A model generated the notes under the pieces. That model was not told the origin of the DNA. It was given only the letters and a program-made list of their open reading frames with translations, and ran no database searches. DNA of 64,000 nucleotides from Hanleya hanleyi (taxonomy: Eukaryota; Mollusca; Polyplacophora; Lepidopleurida; Hanleyidae). Each line of letters starts with the position of its first letter. Position 1 is the stretch's first letter. The stretch is from NCBI GenBank assembly GCA_036873755.1, contig JAVTVY010020605.1:1-64000 (forward strand), given 5' to 3'. A program made the position numbers and the translations under genes. Below, piece after piece: positions 12,831 through 22,142 of the stretch.

Positions 12831-13213
12831 GTATATATCCAAACTGGGATATTAAATCAAGTTTGGATATTGAAATATATCCTAATTGGGATATTTTCAC
12901 CGATTTTCATACTGAACGGCAATGTCGAATTTCGGCATCTAAACTACAAAAACAAGGTAGAATCTACTTCACAAAACTGCCAATACGGTTGTATAATTTT
13001 GCTGACCTTTTCTCGCCGACATTATTCTCTGTGCAATTGCAATTACGTGCAATACTTTTTTATGTTGTTGTTGCAGTATACTTCCCATCACTAACCACTG
13101 TTGTATGTCTTTATACGAACTGGAGAACTTGCAAAATATGCCAGCTTGAAAATATGGAAGTATGCAAAAAATGTCCAAATTGGGATATTTTATCCCAATT
13201 GGGATATATATCT
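12831..13213. repeat. Inverted-repeat element of GGGATAT palindromes
   Basis: The left part (about 12831-12900) carries GTATATATCC, CTGGGATATT and AATTGGGATATT. The right part (about 13172-13213) carries the inverted copies, including TATCCCAATTGGGATA. The arms can pair. It is probably another fold-back or MITE-type element; boundaries are approximate. Confidence 0.45.
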
Positions 13214-14139
13214 CAGTTAGTCCTTTTCCCTGACCTGCTCAACGAGCTGTCATTATGGATATGGTAAGAATCAAGAACATTACTTTTGCTAGATGACAAA
13301 TGATGCTAAGATGATAAGATCAGTCAATTTGAAAATTGCAGTAAAAAGGATGCTTTCGCTTGATGAAAAAAATCAAGTTTTCCTTGCAAGAAATGTTTTC
13401 AAACTTAGCGCACAAAACGGCGGCTTTCAGACATGCCATGTGCTCCAATCATGCAGTTGCGCGGAAACTTACAACATTCATTTATTTGACAATATTTAAT
13501 AAATGTGCGCCGGGAAACAAGTAATCAATTAAGTGACGGGTATAAACGTTTTACACACCTCGATCTGTCAGAATGCCACACTCGCAGTGTCAAAACTCTC
13601 CAGTCGACTGATGGAACGAAATTTCCAAACTCTCTCTCACCGGGACTGCACTATAATTTTGGCAGTGGGATTCAGCCGATCTTAAAAAATGACGTAATTT
13701 CGTCAATTCGGTGTGTTTCATTGGATATCAGAGCCGAAGATGAAGTCGGCATATTCCGTGACTACGACTTGTGCCATATTGACCAGTTTACAGACAAAAC
13801 ACAATCTTTCGAAGAAAATCTCACAAGATATCAGCAGAAGTGTTTACCAGGAAACGAAACCGACATATTCTTCAATATCTGCGCCTAGAAACGGTTCGTC
13901 CTGGGATTAATCCAGCGAAATTATTCGAAACTAGGTCGAACTACTTCATATCGCGTTCAATTACAACACATAAGGGGAAGTGACGCGGAAGTTTCAGTCA
14001 TTCTCTCATTTTGCGCAGGGGTGTTGTAATGAAAACCATACCGCTTGGATAGATGGCACCTCTGAAATTACCCATAAGCCAGTTCACCTAGCATGGCAAG
14101 AAACAGGGAATTTTCCCTGTTTAAAAATGATTTATCCCA
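13214..14139. other. No recognised gene
   Basis: One 127-codon plus-strand frame (13505-13888) is present, but it shows no domain, signal peptide, membrane segment or splice context that I recognise. The stretch ends at the target duplication of the fold-back element at 14146. Confidence 0.3.
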
Positions 14140-14145
14140 TACATA

Positions 14146-14597
14146 TGGTGGCTGATATCTGCCATGTCGTATCATCGTACTATCGCCCTATTTTTACTGT
14201 CGCGATGGTACGATGGTACGATGCGATGGCACGATGCGATGGTACGATGACACGATGCGATGGGACGATGGCACGATGCGATGGTACGATGGTACGATGC
14301 GATGGTACGATGGCACGATGCGATGATACGATGGTACGATGCGATGGTACGATGGTACGATGGAAATTCCTCCATCGTACCATCGTACCATCGCATCGTA
14401 CCATCGTATCATCGTACCATCGCATCGTACCATCGTATCATCGCATCGTGCCATCGTACCATCGCATCGTACCATCGCATCGTGCCATCGTACCATCGCA
14501 TCGTGCCATCGCATCGTACCATCGTACCATCGTACCATCGCGCCAGTAAAAATAGGGCGATAGTACGATGATACGACATGGCAGATATCAGCCACCA
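14146..14597. mobile_element. Fold-back transposon built from GATGGTACGATGC units
   Basis: The element is flanked by TACATA at 14140-14145 and 14598-14603, a 6-bp duplication. Its ends (TGGTGGCTGATATCTGCC... and inverse) are near-perfect inverted copies. Each arm, about 220 bp, continues into tandem GATGGTACGATGC / GATGGCACGATGC variants, so almost the whole element is one hairpin around GGAAATTCC (14362-14370). It lies in the 3' part of the gypsy pol remnant. Open frames on both strands are by-products of the repeat. Confidence 0.85.
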
Positions 14598-14603
14598 TAC
14601 ATA

Positions 14604-15282
14604 CATGTTTTTCCTTGTTCGTTTTTGTCTGTTAGCATGCTACCTTTACTATCTACAATCTCAAAGATTTCTTTCCTGTATCTAAATTTAGGTTGATACT
14701 TTGTTCGTTTCGACTGCTTCACCAACACACTCTCTCCCTTAGAGAAATCTCTATGTTTTACCGTTCTACTTTTGTCATGATAGAGTTTGTATTCCACCGT
14801 TCGCCCTTGCATACTCGGGAGTAACTTTTTGATGAATGAATCCACATTCTTCCGCGTACGTGCTAACATCTCTAGCATTGTACGGGGGTCCGTAATCACC
14901 CTTCAAGCTAGAAGGATACACATATGATGTAAATATTCTATCCAGCTTGGGGATAACAGCTGCAGCACTGGTCGAACTGGCCACTTCTACCTCTGGAAAA
15001 CCAGAATACTCATCAAATACAACTGCCAAATACTCACCAGAGGGTAGCGGTCCATACATATCCGTTGCCAGTTTCGACCAAACAGTACGGTACTCGATAA
15101 TTCAGACGTTTTTGAAGGGTTCATGTGTTTTCAATTCAACATTTACCCGACAAGCAAAACAATCTGCTACCATTTTGTCAACAAAATCCATCCCAGGGAG
15201 CCAGATTTTTCCCCTCAATAAAGCTTTTGTTTTGGATGCCCCCAAGTGACTCTCGTGTGCAATGGATATACCATCCGATGTC
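14604..15282 (-). pseudogene. Ty3/gypsy integrase fragment (zinc-binding, core, C-terminal parts)
   Basis: From 15282 leftward the minus strand encodes the second half of an HHCC zinc-binding domain (AHESHLG...CFAC), then a catalytic-core segment with GEYLAVVFDEYSGFPEV and a KGDYGPPYN motif that corresponds to the second catalytic Asp region. Shortly after an ANG motif, where the catalytic Glu would follow, the frame changes and the sequence jumps to the C-terminal part (KHRDFSKGESVLVKQ). The catalytic Glu and roughly 70 intervening codons expected from the family are missing. Frames shift between 15102 and 15059 and again near 14775-14820. It is a broken integrase, split at its 5' side by the Maverick insertion. 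Confidence 0.8.
15277..15282. repeat. Left target-site duplication of Maverick element 1 (GATGTC)
   Basis: GATGTC directly precedes the left terminus and is repeated at 28779-28784 directly after the right terminus. A 6-bp duplication is diagnostic of Maverick/Polinton integration. The flanking DNA on both sides belongs to the same gypsy integrase gene, which independently confirms the insertion point. Confidence 0.92.
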
Positions 15283-16570
15283 TGTAGTAGGGTAAGCGTA
15301 TTTCGAGTCAATGGCTCGTTACTGCGCATGCGCGAGAACAAAAATGGGGCGGTATTGGGGCGGTGTGCGCAGGAGTGTTGTGCGCAGGTATGACGTCACT
15401 TCCGGTCTGGGTAAATGGGGCGTGACCTCGGGAGCATGGATTCTTCCGCGGTGATGCGGTCTGGCGGTGATGCGGTCTGCCTCCGCGGACCGAAAGTAGT
15501 CCCAAAACCGTGGTTTTTCGTGAGAGTGTTCGGCAATCTGTAGGGACCGCTAGTGGACCGATTGGGTCGAATGAGGTATCAAAGTGAAGCATTCGTGAAG
15601 GGGCATCTGATGGGCTGGGTGTGGGGTTGAAATATCGTCATTCTGCGCATGCGCGGTGGACAAAGGGTATGGAAATAGAGGTGTTGGGGTCTAGGTGGGC
15701 CACTAATGGTCCGATGGAGTCGAGTGAGGTATCAATGTGAAGCATTCGTGAAGGAGCATCCGCCTGGACTAGTGTGTCGTTCGTTTTCGACGTTCTGCGC
15801 ATGCGCAAACAGGGAATTGTGGGAAAAGGGTATGGGAATAGACGTGTTGGGATCTAGGGGAGCCCCTAATGGGCCGATGGTGTCGTATAAGATCTTATTT
15901 TGAAGCTCTCGTGAGGTAGCATGCGCCTGGACTAGTGTGTCGTTCGTGTTCAACATTCTGCGCATGCGCAGACAGGGAATTATGGGAAAAGGGTATGGAC
16001 ATAGACGTTTTGGGGTCTAGGTAGGCCCCTAATGGTCCGATGGAGTCGAGTGAGATATCAATGTGAAGCATATGTGAAGGAGCATCCGACTGGATGGATG
16101 TGACGTAAAACTGACATCATTCTACGCATGCGCAGTAGACCAAGGGTATGGAAATAGACATTTTGGCGCCGACATGGGTCACTATGGGTCCGATGGAGTC
16201 GTTTGAGGTCTTATTTTGAAGCTCTCGTGAAGCAGCATCCGGCTGGCCTCATGGTTCGTCCGTGTTCAAGAGTCTGCGCATGCGTAGTCTGGCCGCAGTA
16301 CAGGAAGCAGACATTTTGGGGGTGCGTGGTAGTGTGTTTGACCCACCACTATGGGTCCATGGTTGTGGTTTGGTGGTGTGGGTTGTTCGCACAGACGTCA
16401 CTTCCGGTTTCACTAAAACTACCTCCGAATACAGAAGAGTTCCAATTTTCCCGTAGACGTAGGGTCCGGATTTTCAACATCCAAGATTTCCCCGGCCTGG
16501 GCCGCCCCGGCCGCAGCGCGCGCGGGTTATCCGGCCGCACGCGCGCCCGGGTTATCCGGAAGTGCGCGGG
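15283..16570. repeat. Left terminal inverted repeat of element 1
   Basis: It is the inverted counterpart of about 27343-28778. The outer roughly 300 bp are unique; the inner part is an array of about 152-164-bp units, each with TGCGCATGCGCA or a one-base variant (15323, 15644, 15796, 15959, 16123, 16275). The innermost part is extremely GC-rich (CCGGCCGC, GCGCGCGGGTTATCCGG, about 16490-16565). Local similarity fades after the GGTTATCCGGAAGTG motif near 16564. Confidence 0.9.
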
Positions 16571-17029
16571 TGAATGTCGGGTCAAAAGGTTAAAGGTCAC
16601 ATCCAGGTCAAAAGGTCAAATGTCTCCCTTTCGGCAATGTTCGGCAACAATGTTGCGGCATCGATATACAGAGCTTGAACCCAAAAAGGGGATTATAAAT
16701 TAACCTGAGGATGGGCAGTTCCATTTGCACCAATCAGCGGTCGCGAAGAAGAGCCAATGAGCGATCGATAAAAGAACCAATGGACGGATACTAGAATTTC
16801 GCTCACGTCCGCGCCTACATCCGGGTACTAGGATACTTTCGCCTACGTCCGCGCCTACATCCGGGTTTTTGTACACCCGGGTAATGTTTTCTGGACATTG
16901 ATGGGTTACCTTTGGACCCATTCTAGGCCACTGATTGGCTAATACGGTGTTCAAAGCCAGTTTCATGCATTATGCTCATATAGAAAACACACAAGACAGG
17001 GTTTTTGTGGTGAGATCTCATTTTGTTTT
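16571..17029. promoter_or_regulatory. TIR-proximal non-coding region with CCAAT motifs, repeated ACGTCCGCGCC motif and a minus-strand poly(A) signal
   Basis: No gene is recognised. Three CCAAT-type motifs occur on the plus strand (about 16729, 16755, 16778) and an inverted one near 16934. The motif ACGTCCGCGCCTACATCCGG occurs twice (16806-16865) and again, nearly identical, in the internal intergenic region at about 25712. AATAAA on the minus strand (17029-17034), just past the protease stop codon, is the likely poly(A) signal of the late gene block. Confidence 0.5.
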
Positions 17030-17626
17030 TTATTCAACAATAACTAACAACAACAACGTGAGAACAACCACGTGACAACTGAAGCCCAGAGCAGGGGGCT
17101 TGTACATTGAAAGAACTGAAGCCCAGAACAGGGGGATTGTACATTGAAAGAACTTAAGCCCAGAACGGGGCTTGTACATTGTAATGATGGGCGGCCCAGT
17201 CATATACGAGTACATCGCGGTCCTCGGCCTTGGGTACTCGTGAAACATCTGTACGATGGTAGATAAGGTTCTGCCCCGGCATCGATGGTACAGGTAAAAC
17301 AAGCAATATTGTCCGCACACGCTACTGGTCAGGCTTTGCAACGTTTGACTGTTCCAACACCACGTCTCTGTGCCTTGATCCATGAAGTCTGTTAAATCGG
17401 GATGGAGGGATGGCAGGCCGTACGGGTCAAAGTATTCGCCCTGTGCTTCTGTCAAGTACACGGCCACCCAGTGTTCACCGGGCCGATCCATCGGGTCCGT
17501 GTTGAGAACGTAAGCGGCAGGATACACACGGTCTAATGGGCACACATCTCGGGTGAACACCCCTTGAAAGACCATACGTGTCCCTGGGTCATTCTCCAGC
17601 ACGGTGGTTATCTGGTCTGTATCCAT
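17030..17626 (-). CDS. Adenain-like cysteine protease (virion maturation protease)
   Basis: The predicted product, 198 aa from the ATG at 17626, has the His-Asp-Gln-Cys layout of adenovirus-type/Ulp1-fold proteases: H52 in GEHWVAV, D67 in YFDPYG, Q97, and C104 in SSVCGQYC, with the usual seven-residue Gln-Cys spacing. In Mavericks and adenoviruses it cleaves capsid and core precursors during particle maturation. I chose the ATG one base after the major-capsid stop (17628) rather than an upstream in-frame ATG that would overlap the capsid gene. The C-terminal part is odd: three roughly 50-bp direct repeats (about 17080-17185; GCCCAGAACAGGGGG) enlarge it and add a hydrophobic tail, so the natural C-terminus may be altered. 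The catalytic core is uninterrupted. Confidence 0.9.
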   Translation of the reverse strand: MDTDQITTVLENDPGTRMVFQGVFTRDVCPLDRVYPAAYVLNTDPMDRPGEHWVAVYLTEAQGEYFDPYGLPSLHPDLTDFMDQGTETWCWNSQTLQSLTSSVCGQYCLFYLYHRCRGRTLSTIVQMFHEYPRPRTAMYSYMTGPPIITMYKPRSGLKFFQCTIPLFWASVLSMYKPPALGFSCHVVVLTLLLLVIVE

Positions 17627-17627
17627 G

Positions 17628-18931
17628 TTAGGTGGCAAAGTCACACAGGACGTTGCGCGCCTTGTCCACTTGAATGATGTTGTCAAACTCGGCGTAGCAG
17701 ATCACATTGACGGTGGTCCCCAGGGCTCGTGCAAAGTGGATTGCCAACCGTAAATTGCCTTGCTTGGCGAGGACCAGCTGATGGTCGTTCTCTAAGGTGG
17801 GGGTCAGATCGAAACAGAACAACGTGTATCCGTGCCCTCCCGACTGATCATATTCCCTTCGTCCTGGTCGATTTGACCGGTGGCTGTAAACAGGCTCTGA
17901 TAGGCTCGAATGAAATTCCTGCGCCCAAAGTTCGGTGTTAAGGCCGTGGCTGGGACCTGTTGTCCATCCACATGCAGGGCCACAAAATTAATGCCGAAAT
18001 GTTTAAAGTCAAACGGGTTCTCTGGGTAGGCTCCGCTGAAACTGGTATTTTCCACACAGGCCAGGATCAATCGCTTGGGTAGTTCCCCCAGGAACAGGTT
18101 TTCTTTGTTGGCGCTCATATTTCCAGCAGACACAGAGAACACTTTGGTTTGCACACGTCGGATAGGGTACTAGGCTGGTTTTGTTTCCAAGGCTTTGAGG
18201 TGTCCCAATTGAACGGCTGGATTCGGTTTCACTTTTCGGACATACAGGACTGCGTCTTGGATGACAATCTTATAGTCGGCTGCATGTCCGTCTACGTCAG
18301 TGGCCATCAAGGCGAAGGTCGGAGGCGCCCGTATCAGTCGGATTTTGATGGGGATCTTGTTCAAGAGGTACCGGTCTTGCATGAAAATGTCTGCGTGCAG
18401 TCGACCCATGAGATCCACCGAGGCGCCGTTGGCGGTGAAAGCCTTCCGTTCGTTACATCCTTCATTGTCCACCGTGCTCATGTGCTCGGCTGTGTCCTGG
18501 TAGAATAAAGCGGCTGTCAGCTGAGATTTTTTAGCCTCTCGTCCATACGACAACAGCGTCTCGATGTAGGCTCGATAGGGGTACGTGTTGGTCGAGTCAC
18601 TGATGAGTTTGTCGCTGAGAAAAATATCCACCTGTTGAAACATCGAGTGCAGCCAGAGATTCGTCGGGCCCACCGTTGCAGCTTGGATGATTCTGGAGCC
18701 ATCCCCATTGACGACCTTGGCTTTCACATACAAGTATGTATGGGCTAAATCCACATAGGCCGTATCCGCATTACTGATGGTGAACTCGATGGGCCCTGTT
18801 TCGTTGATGCTGGAGAGCGGGAGATGCTCCACCCATAATCCTTGTTCGGCACTGGTCTGTGTGGGCGGCACGGTCCACAAATCAAATTCACTATTGGTGG
18901 AGGGGCAGGACTCTGCGTGGATCAAGGACAT
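17628..18931 (-). pseudogene. Major capsid protein (double jelly-roll, Polinton MCP), broken by an amber stop and a frameshift
   Basis: The first segment (18931-18170) encodes a capsid N-terminal half with PPTQTSAEQGLWVEH, NTYPYRAYIETLL and QDRYLLNKIPIK, typical of the roughly 430-aa Polinton major capsid (annotated in many invertebrate genomes as F54H12.2-like). It stops at TAG (18170-18172). The same frame stays open immediately after the stop and carries the second jelly-roll half (to about 17830), with LFLGELPKRL and NFGRRNFIRAYQSLF. Near 17830 a one-base indel moves the reading frame, and the last 55 or so codons (VNVICYAEFDNI...) end at TAA 17628-17630. The total matches the family length, so only these two lesions separate it from full length. 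The protein would form the pseudo-hexameric shell. Confidence 0.9.
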
Positions 18932-18933
18932 GT

Positions 18934-19338
18934 TTAAGAAAAGATATCCTGGGTCTTCGATGTGCGTCGTCGCTGGGTCGGTCGTCGACTGGTGCGTGGT
19001 CTCGGTGGTGCAGGTCTTTTATTCCCTACGGTGCGTTGTGCTTTGGCCACCAAGACGCCTCCCGCTTCTTTGGCCCGCCGTTTCAAGGCTTCTTTGGGTG
19101 CCGTACCCCCCAAGACATCACCAGCCACTTGCAGTCCACTGCGTACCGCTTGTTTGCCGATTGCTTTCACCCCACGCGTCACCAAGGGCAGGAACGTTTT
19201 GACGATGCTCCCGAGTATGTTCCCTAGCCCATGTCCTCGTTGCATGCGTGCACCACTAAAGACGGGAAGGCCACCCCCGGCCTGTTTGGCATAATAGTCC
19301 ATATAGCGGCGTGCATCGCACTCGTAAGGGACCTTCAT
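18934..19338 (-). CDS. Small basic virion protein, adenovirus pVI/core-like (putative)
   Basis: The 134-aa protein has a Gly-rich amphipathic stretch (residues about 34-60: QRGHGLGNILGS then IVKTFLPLV), a second hydrophobic/Gly part (SGLQVAGDVLGG) and a strongly basic tail (RPRTSRRPTQRRR). Such small proteins lie between the two capsid genes in many Mavericks and are compared with adenovirus pVI or core proteins. Its start shares a base with the minor-capsid stop (TAATG), and its stop is separated by two bases from the major-capsid ATG, so it belongs to the assembly block. The functional label is by position and composition only. Confidence 0.6.
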   Translation of the reverse strand: MKVPYECDARRYMDYYAKQAGGGLPVFSGARMQRGHGLGNILGSIVKTFLPLVTRGVKAIGKQAVRSGLQVAGDVLGGTAPKEALKRRAKEAGGVLVAKAQRTVGNKRPAPPRPRTSRRPTQRRRTSKTQDIFS

Positions 19339-20126
19339 TATACAAAGTGGGGAGCACGTGCTTGTCGAAAATGAAGTGTCAGCACCACTTTTCCTCGTTC
19401 GAATGCCACCGGTCGTCCCGTGTCATCTCTTATATCCACCGTGATATTGTTGATGTCGGTTTGTCGTACGGGTAGGTAGAGCATGTGGGTGAAACTGTGG
19501 GTGACTTGATCTCCAGACGTCTTTTTAATGGGGACCACCCGTAACAGAGGTGTGTTGATATCGCCCACGATGTGGTTGTCGACTACGTCCGAGTAGACGT
19601 AGAGTCCGTACATACCCGACTTCATATCCATCGGGATCTGGCCATGGTCCTCGGATGGACCCGTGTAGGTCGCGTGAGCGAGACCCAGCATTTGCTGTAG
19701 GATAGGACTCAGTACGACACTCACGTTGGCGGTGAGGAGGATCTGTGCCTTGTCGTTGTGTGCGTTGTAATCGAAGTCCACGTGATTCTTGAAGGGAAAG
19801 GTTTTGATGGGTTTTGAAACATTCGTGACCTCCCGTAGAGCCTTATAATGCAACAGTCTTGTCAGCCCCTGCATGAACTCCTTGGGAGTATCGTATTGGC
19901 CTTCGGGGAGGGTGAGTCGGGTGTTTTTGCCTTCGTAGGTCACCTCGTACCACACTGCATTGGCTCGCACGTTGTACCACGAGTAAGGGTATTGGATATC
20001 CACGAGGCCACATTCCCATCGTCCAGGTAAATGCAACGGTTGCGGTAACTGGGTGACGTACTTGGCCAAGGTGTTGTCAGGAAACACATCCAGCGAACTG
20101 TTACTGGGTAGGGTGAGGTAAAACAT
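19338..20126 (-). CDS. Minor capsid protein (penton-type single jelly-roll, Polinton)
   Basis: The 262-aa protein starts MFYLTLPSNSSLDVFPDNTL and continues with a PLHLPGRWECGLVDIQYP motif and SWYNV. Together with its length of about 250-260 aa and its place beside the major capsid gene, this is characteristic of the Polinton minor capsid protein. It is expected to occupy the fivefold vertices of the particle. The frame is fully open. The stop TAA overlaps the downstream ATG (TAATG). The alternative of a second major-capsid copy is unlikely because the sequence and length differ. Confidence 0.85.
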   Translation of the reverse strand: MFYLTLPSNSSLDVFPDNTLAKYVTQLPQPLHLPGRWECGLVDIQYPYSWYNVRANAVWYEVTYEGKNTRLTLPEGQYDTPKEFMQGLTRLLHYKALREVTNVSKPIKTFPFKNHVDFDYNAHNDKAQILLTANVSVVLSPILQQMLGLAHATYTGPSEDHGQIPMDMKSGMYGLYVYSDVVDNHIVGDINTPLLRVVPIKKTSGDQVTHSFTHMLYLPVRQTDINNITVDIRDDTGRPVAFERGKVVLTLHFRQARAPHFV

Positions 20127-20159
20127 GGCGACTGAGCTGTCCTGTTGCTGCTGTTGGTT

Positions 20160-21002
20160 TTAATAGGTGTTCCAGGCCTTGGGCGGTTGTGTCCGGCGTC
20201 GTGTTCGTCGCGATGACTTGCTACGTGTCACGGCTCTGGAGATGTGGGGTGTCTTGATCAAGGATGGTTTTTCAAAGGCCTGAAAAGAAGGTGCCCGTTG
20301 AGGTGGCGTTTTGGGGGGTGATTCCGGTTCCCATTCGTCTTCCCAAGAAGGTAGTGGGCCACTCGGCGATTGCTGGGTCCGCTGCATCCAGGCCCAGCGG
20401 TGGGGATTCCCCACCAATTCATGTGGTACATGCATGTCTTTCAAGCCTTGAGCGAAGATCTCCCATCCTCGAGGATCCGTGTGCGACCTGCGTTGACGCA
20501 TCAGGTCATTCACTAAATCCGTCATGTGGGTCCCGGGGACCACTTGATTCTGTACCAGTAGTTCGCCTTTATCATTCCAAGTCATGTTAGGATTCTGTTT
20601 CATCCGTTGTAATACCAGGCCAGCTTGTTTCTTGAACGATGCAGGTACACTCTTCAGCACTTCGTCTTCCACCCACTGTGGGGCTGTGGGTGGTACCCCT
20701 GGTAATGGCGGCTGTTGGAGCGGTGCTGAGGTCGGCGGTGTGTCGCGTGGTGGTGGTGGTGGTGGTGGTGTTGCTGGGGTAGAGAGGGTTTTGTATTGGT
20801 CCATGAACGTCATGTACCGTTGAAGCGTCTCATTGTACCGTTGTACTTTCTCACTGTCGCTTAACCCCGGTCTTTGTAAGATCTGTTGCATCTCTTCATC
20901 GAGGGTGTTTATGGTCTTCACCGTAGGTGGGACAGGGTAGGGCGATTGGAGGTTTTGAAGGAACCGTGGTTCGACGAGGACCATTTTTTTCGTGTGGTTC
21001 AT
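20160..21002 (-). CDS. Virion-associated proline-rich protein (late gene of Mavericks)
   Basis: This 280-aa protein has an N-terminal helical part with VEPRFLQNL and LDEEMQQIL...QRYNETLQRYMTF, a Pro-rich hinge with a seven-Pro run at about residue 80-90, a central fold (about 105-190) and a C-terminal basic tail (RSKSSRRTRRRTQ). This arrangement recurs next to Maverick capsid genes in invertebrate genomes, but the function is unknown to me; a scaffold or DNA-bridging role fits the basic tail. The start overlaps the upstream stop (ATGA at 20999-21002), which supports this ATG. Confidence 0.65.
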   Translation of the reverse strand: MNHTKKMVLVEPRFLQNLQSPYPVPPTVKTINTLDEEMQQILQRPGLSDSEKVQRYNETLQRYMTFMDQYKTLSTPATPPPPPPPRDTPPTSAPLQQPPLPGVPPTAPQWVEDEVLKSVPASFKKQAGLVLQRMKQNPNMTWNDKGELLVQNQVVPGTHMTDLVNDLMRQRRSHTDPRGWEIFAQGLKDMHVPHELVGNPHRWAWMQRTQQSPSGPLPSWEDEWEPESPPKTPPQRAPSFQAFEKPSLIKTPHISRAVTRSKSSRRTRRRTQPPKAWNTY

Positions 21003-21340
21003 CGTCGGCCGAAGAGTCCACCCAATACTGGACCCGACACGGAAGCGGCCAACGGTGCTAAGATGGCCCTGAGAAAGCCGCCTTTCTGTAACACCTTTTT
21101 CTTTTGTGTTTGAGAGACTCGCTTCTGGACTAGGGTTCGGAGACCTGTCTTATGCTTGGTCAACTTGGTCTTCTGAGCCGGAGTCAGTGGTACGTTGCCT
21201 TTTAACAGGTTGTACCCGATCTCGCACAGACAGCGTACAAGGTCAGGGTCCGCACCGCGTACAATGGTTCGGACCAACTCGGGTGGGGCCGTCTTCAATA
21301 CACGCAGCGTCGGAGCGTGCTTCCGTACTCGCGCAGACAT
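20999..21340 (-). CDS. Small Maverick late protein with C-terminal GGFLRAILAPL motif
   Basis: The protein is 113 aa from ATG 21340 (three codons more if the in-frame ATG at 21349 is used). It is basic, with a central motif DLVRCLCEIGYNLLKGNVPL and a tail GGFLRAILAPL followed by a Gly/Arg end (GGLFGRR). A similar small protein sits beside the capsid genes in many Mavericks and in adintovirus-type genomes. The hydrophobic Gly-rich end resembles membrane-active or DNA-condensing virion peptides, which is an inference. The stop overlaps the next ATG. A TATA-like GATAAAAAG lies at about 21370 on the minus strand. Confidence 0.7.
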   Translation of the reverse strand: MSARVRKHAPTLRVLKTAPPELVRTIVRGADPDLVRCLCEIGYNLLKGNVPLTPAQKTKLTKHKTGLRTLVQKRVSQTQKKKVLQKGGFLRAILAPLAASVSGPVLGGLFGRR

Positions 21341-21438
21341 CATGTACAACTAATGCTAGAACTCACAACTCTGCTCTTTTTATCTACCTCAGAGAACAGA
21401 GACAAAGTCAACCATGCTGTGGTATTAATTCTTTTTAT

Positions 21439-21492
21439 TATCCCCATCATCAAACACACACTCCAGCTGGGTGAGCCACTGTGGGTGTGTTT
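21439..21492 (-). terminator. 3'-end module of the ATPase gene: stem-loop plus AATAAA
   Basis: Right after the ATPase stop (21496) the minus strand has AAACACAC...GTGTGTTT, an 8-bp stem around a GGCTCACCCAGC loop. About 20 bases later comes GGGGATAATAAA with the poly(A) signal (21434-21439). The same arrangement occurs at 27190-27247 and, in element 2, at 37497-37555. Confidence 0.7.
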
Positions 21493-21495
21493 ACA

Positions 21496-22104
21496 TTATT
21501 TTTGCATGTACACGTGGTGGGTCTCTCCGGGAAAGATGCCGGTCCGTAGTCGAAGGTGGTCAGGGGCGGCTTGCTTGAGGTCGAAGAGCATATACCCGTG
21601 CTGAGGGGTTGTCGCATCTTTGAAGGCGTCCAACGCAAACGGTGTGCGGCCGGGATACATCTGTCTCGCCAGGTGCAGCAGTTGAGTGGTATCTCTCGGG
21701 TTTTTGAAGACCACCAGGTAGTGAGCATTTAAGCTGATGTTCCTGGGTTCTTTGTTTTTACTGAACAGATTCTGCACAATGTAGATTATGCTGAGCCGTC
21801 GATGATGGCTGCCTCTGGTAAAGAGTTGGGTGACCCGCGCATCCGTCTCCGCCATGAGATCATCCAGAACCACCAAGGTGTCCGGTTCCAAATCGGCCAG
21901 GTTAGGTAGGCCTTCCACGAAAGTGATGTGGGGCATTGCTGCATACGCTGCCTGCCATTCTCCGTAACACCACACAACTTGGGCAATGGGTGGGGTGATC
22001 ATGCTGTCGGCGTGTTGAAGGAGCTTCCTGACGAAGTGCGTTTTGGCGGAACCCGTCGGTCCTGCGATGACGCAAGTGAAGGGATGCTGCCACCGAGGGT
22101 CCAT
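21496..22104 (-). CDS. FtsK/HerA-type genome-packaging ATPase (A32-like)
   Basis: The 202-aa protein has Walker A GPTGSAKT at residues 15-22 and Walker B TLVVLDDL at 76-83, followed by a conserved RGSHHRRLS stretch and a sensor-like IIYIVQNLF. This is the family that drives DNA into the capsids of Mavericks, adintoviruses and poxviruses, so it should act as the packaging motor. The frame is intact and of normal family length. It lies downstream of the integrase and membrane-protein genes and upstream of the small virion genes. The start is the first ATG, 38 bases after the preceding stop. Confidence 0.92.
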   Translation of the reverse strand: MDPRWQHPFTCVIAGPTGSAKTHFVRKLLQHADSMITPPIAQVVWCYGEWQAAYAAMPHITFVEGLPNLADLEPDTLVVLDDLMAETDARVTQLFTRGSHHRRLSIIYIVQNLFSKNKEPRNISLNAHYLVVFKNPRDTTQLLHLARQMYPGRTPFALDAFKDATTPQHGYMLFDLKQAAPDHLRLRTGIFPGETHHVYMQK

Positions 22105-22142
22105 GGTTCGAGCTGTATGCGCTGTCGTGGTAACCCGATCTT

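Noticed and set aside
14172..14606. Six overlapping frames rich in HRTIVPS or RWYDGTM
   Set aside because: Translation of a fold-back repeat in all frames.
15308..16703. Open frames inside the left TIR (also 27295-29004 and 38506-40254)
   Set aside because: They mirror each other between the TIR copies and follow the CpG-rich 152-bp units; no conserved protein pattern was visible.
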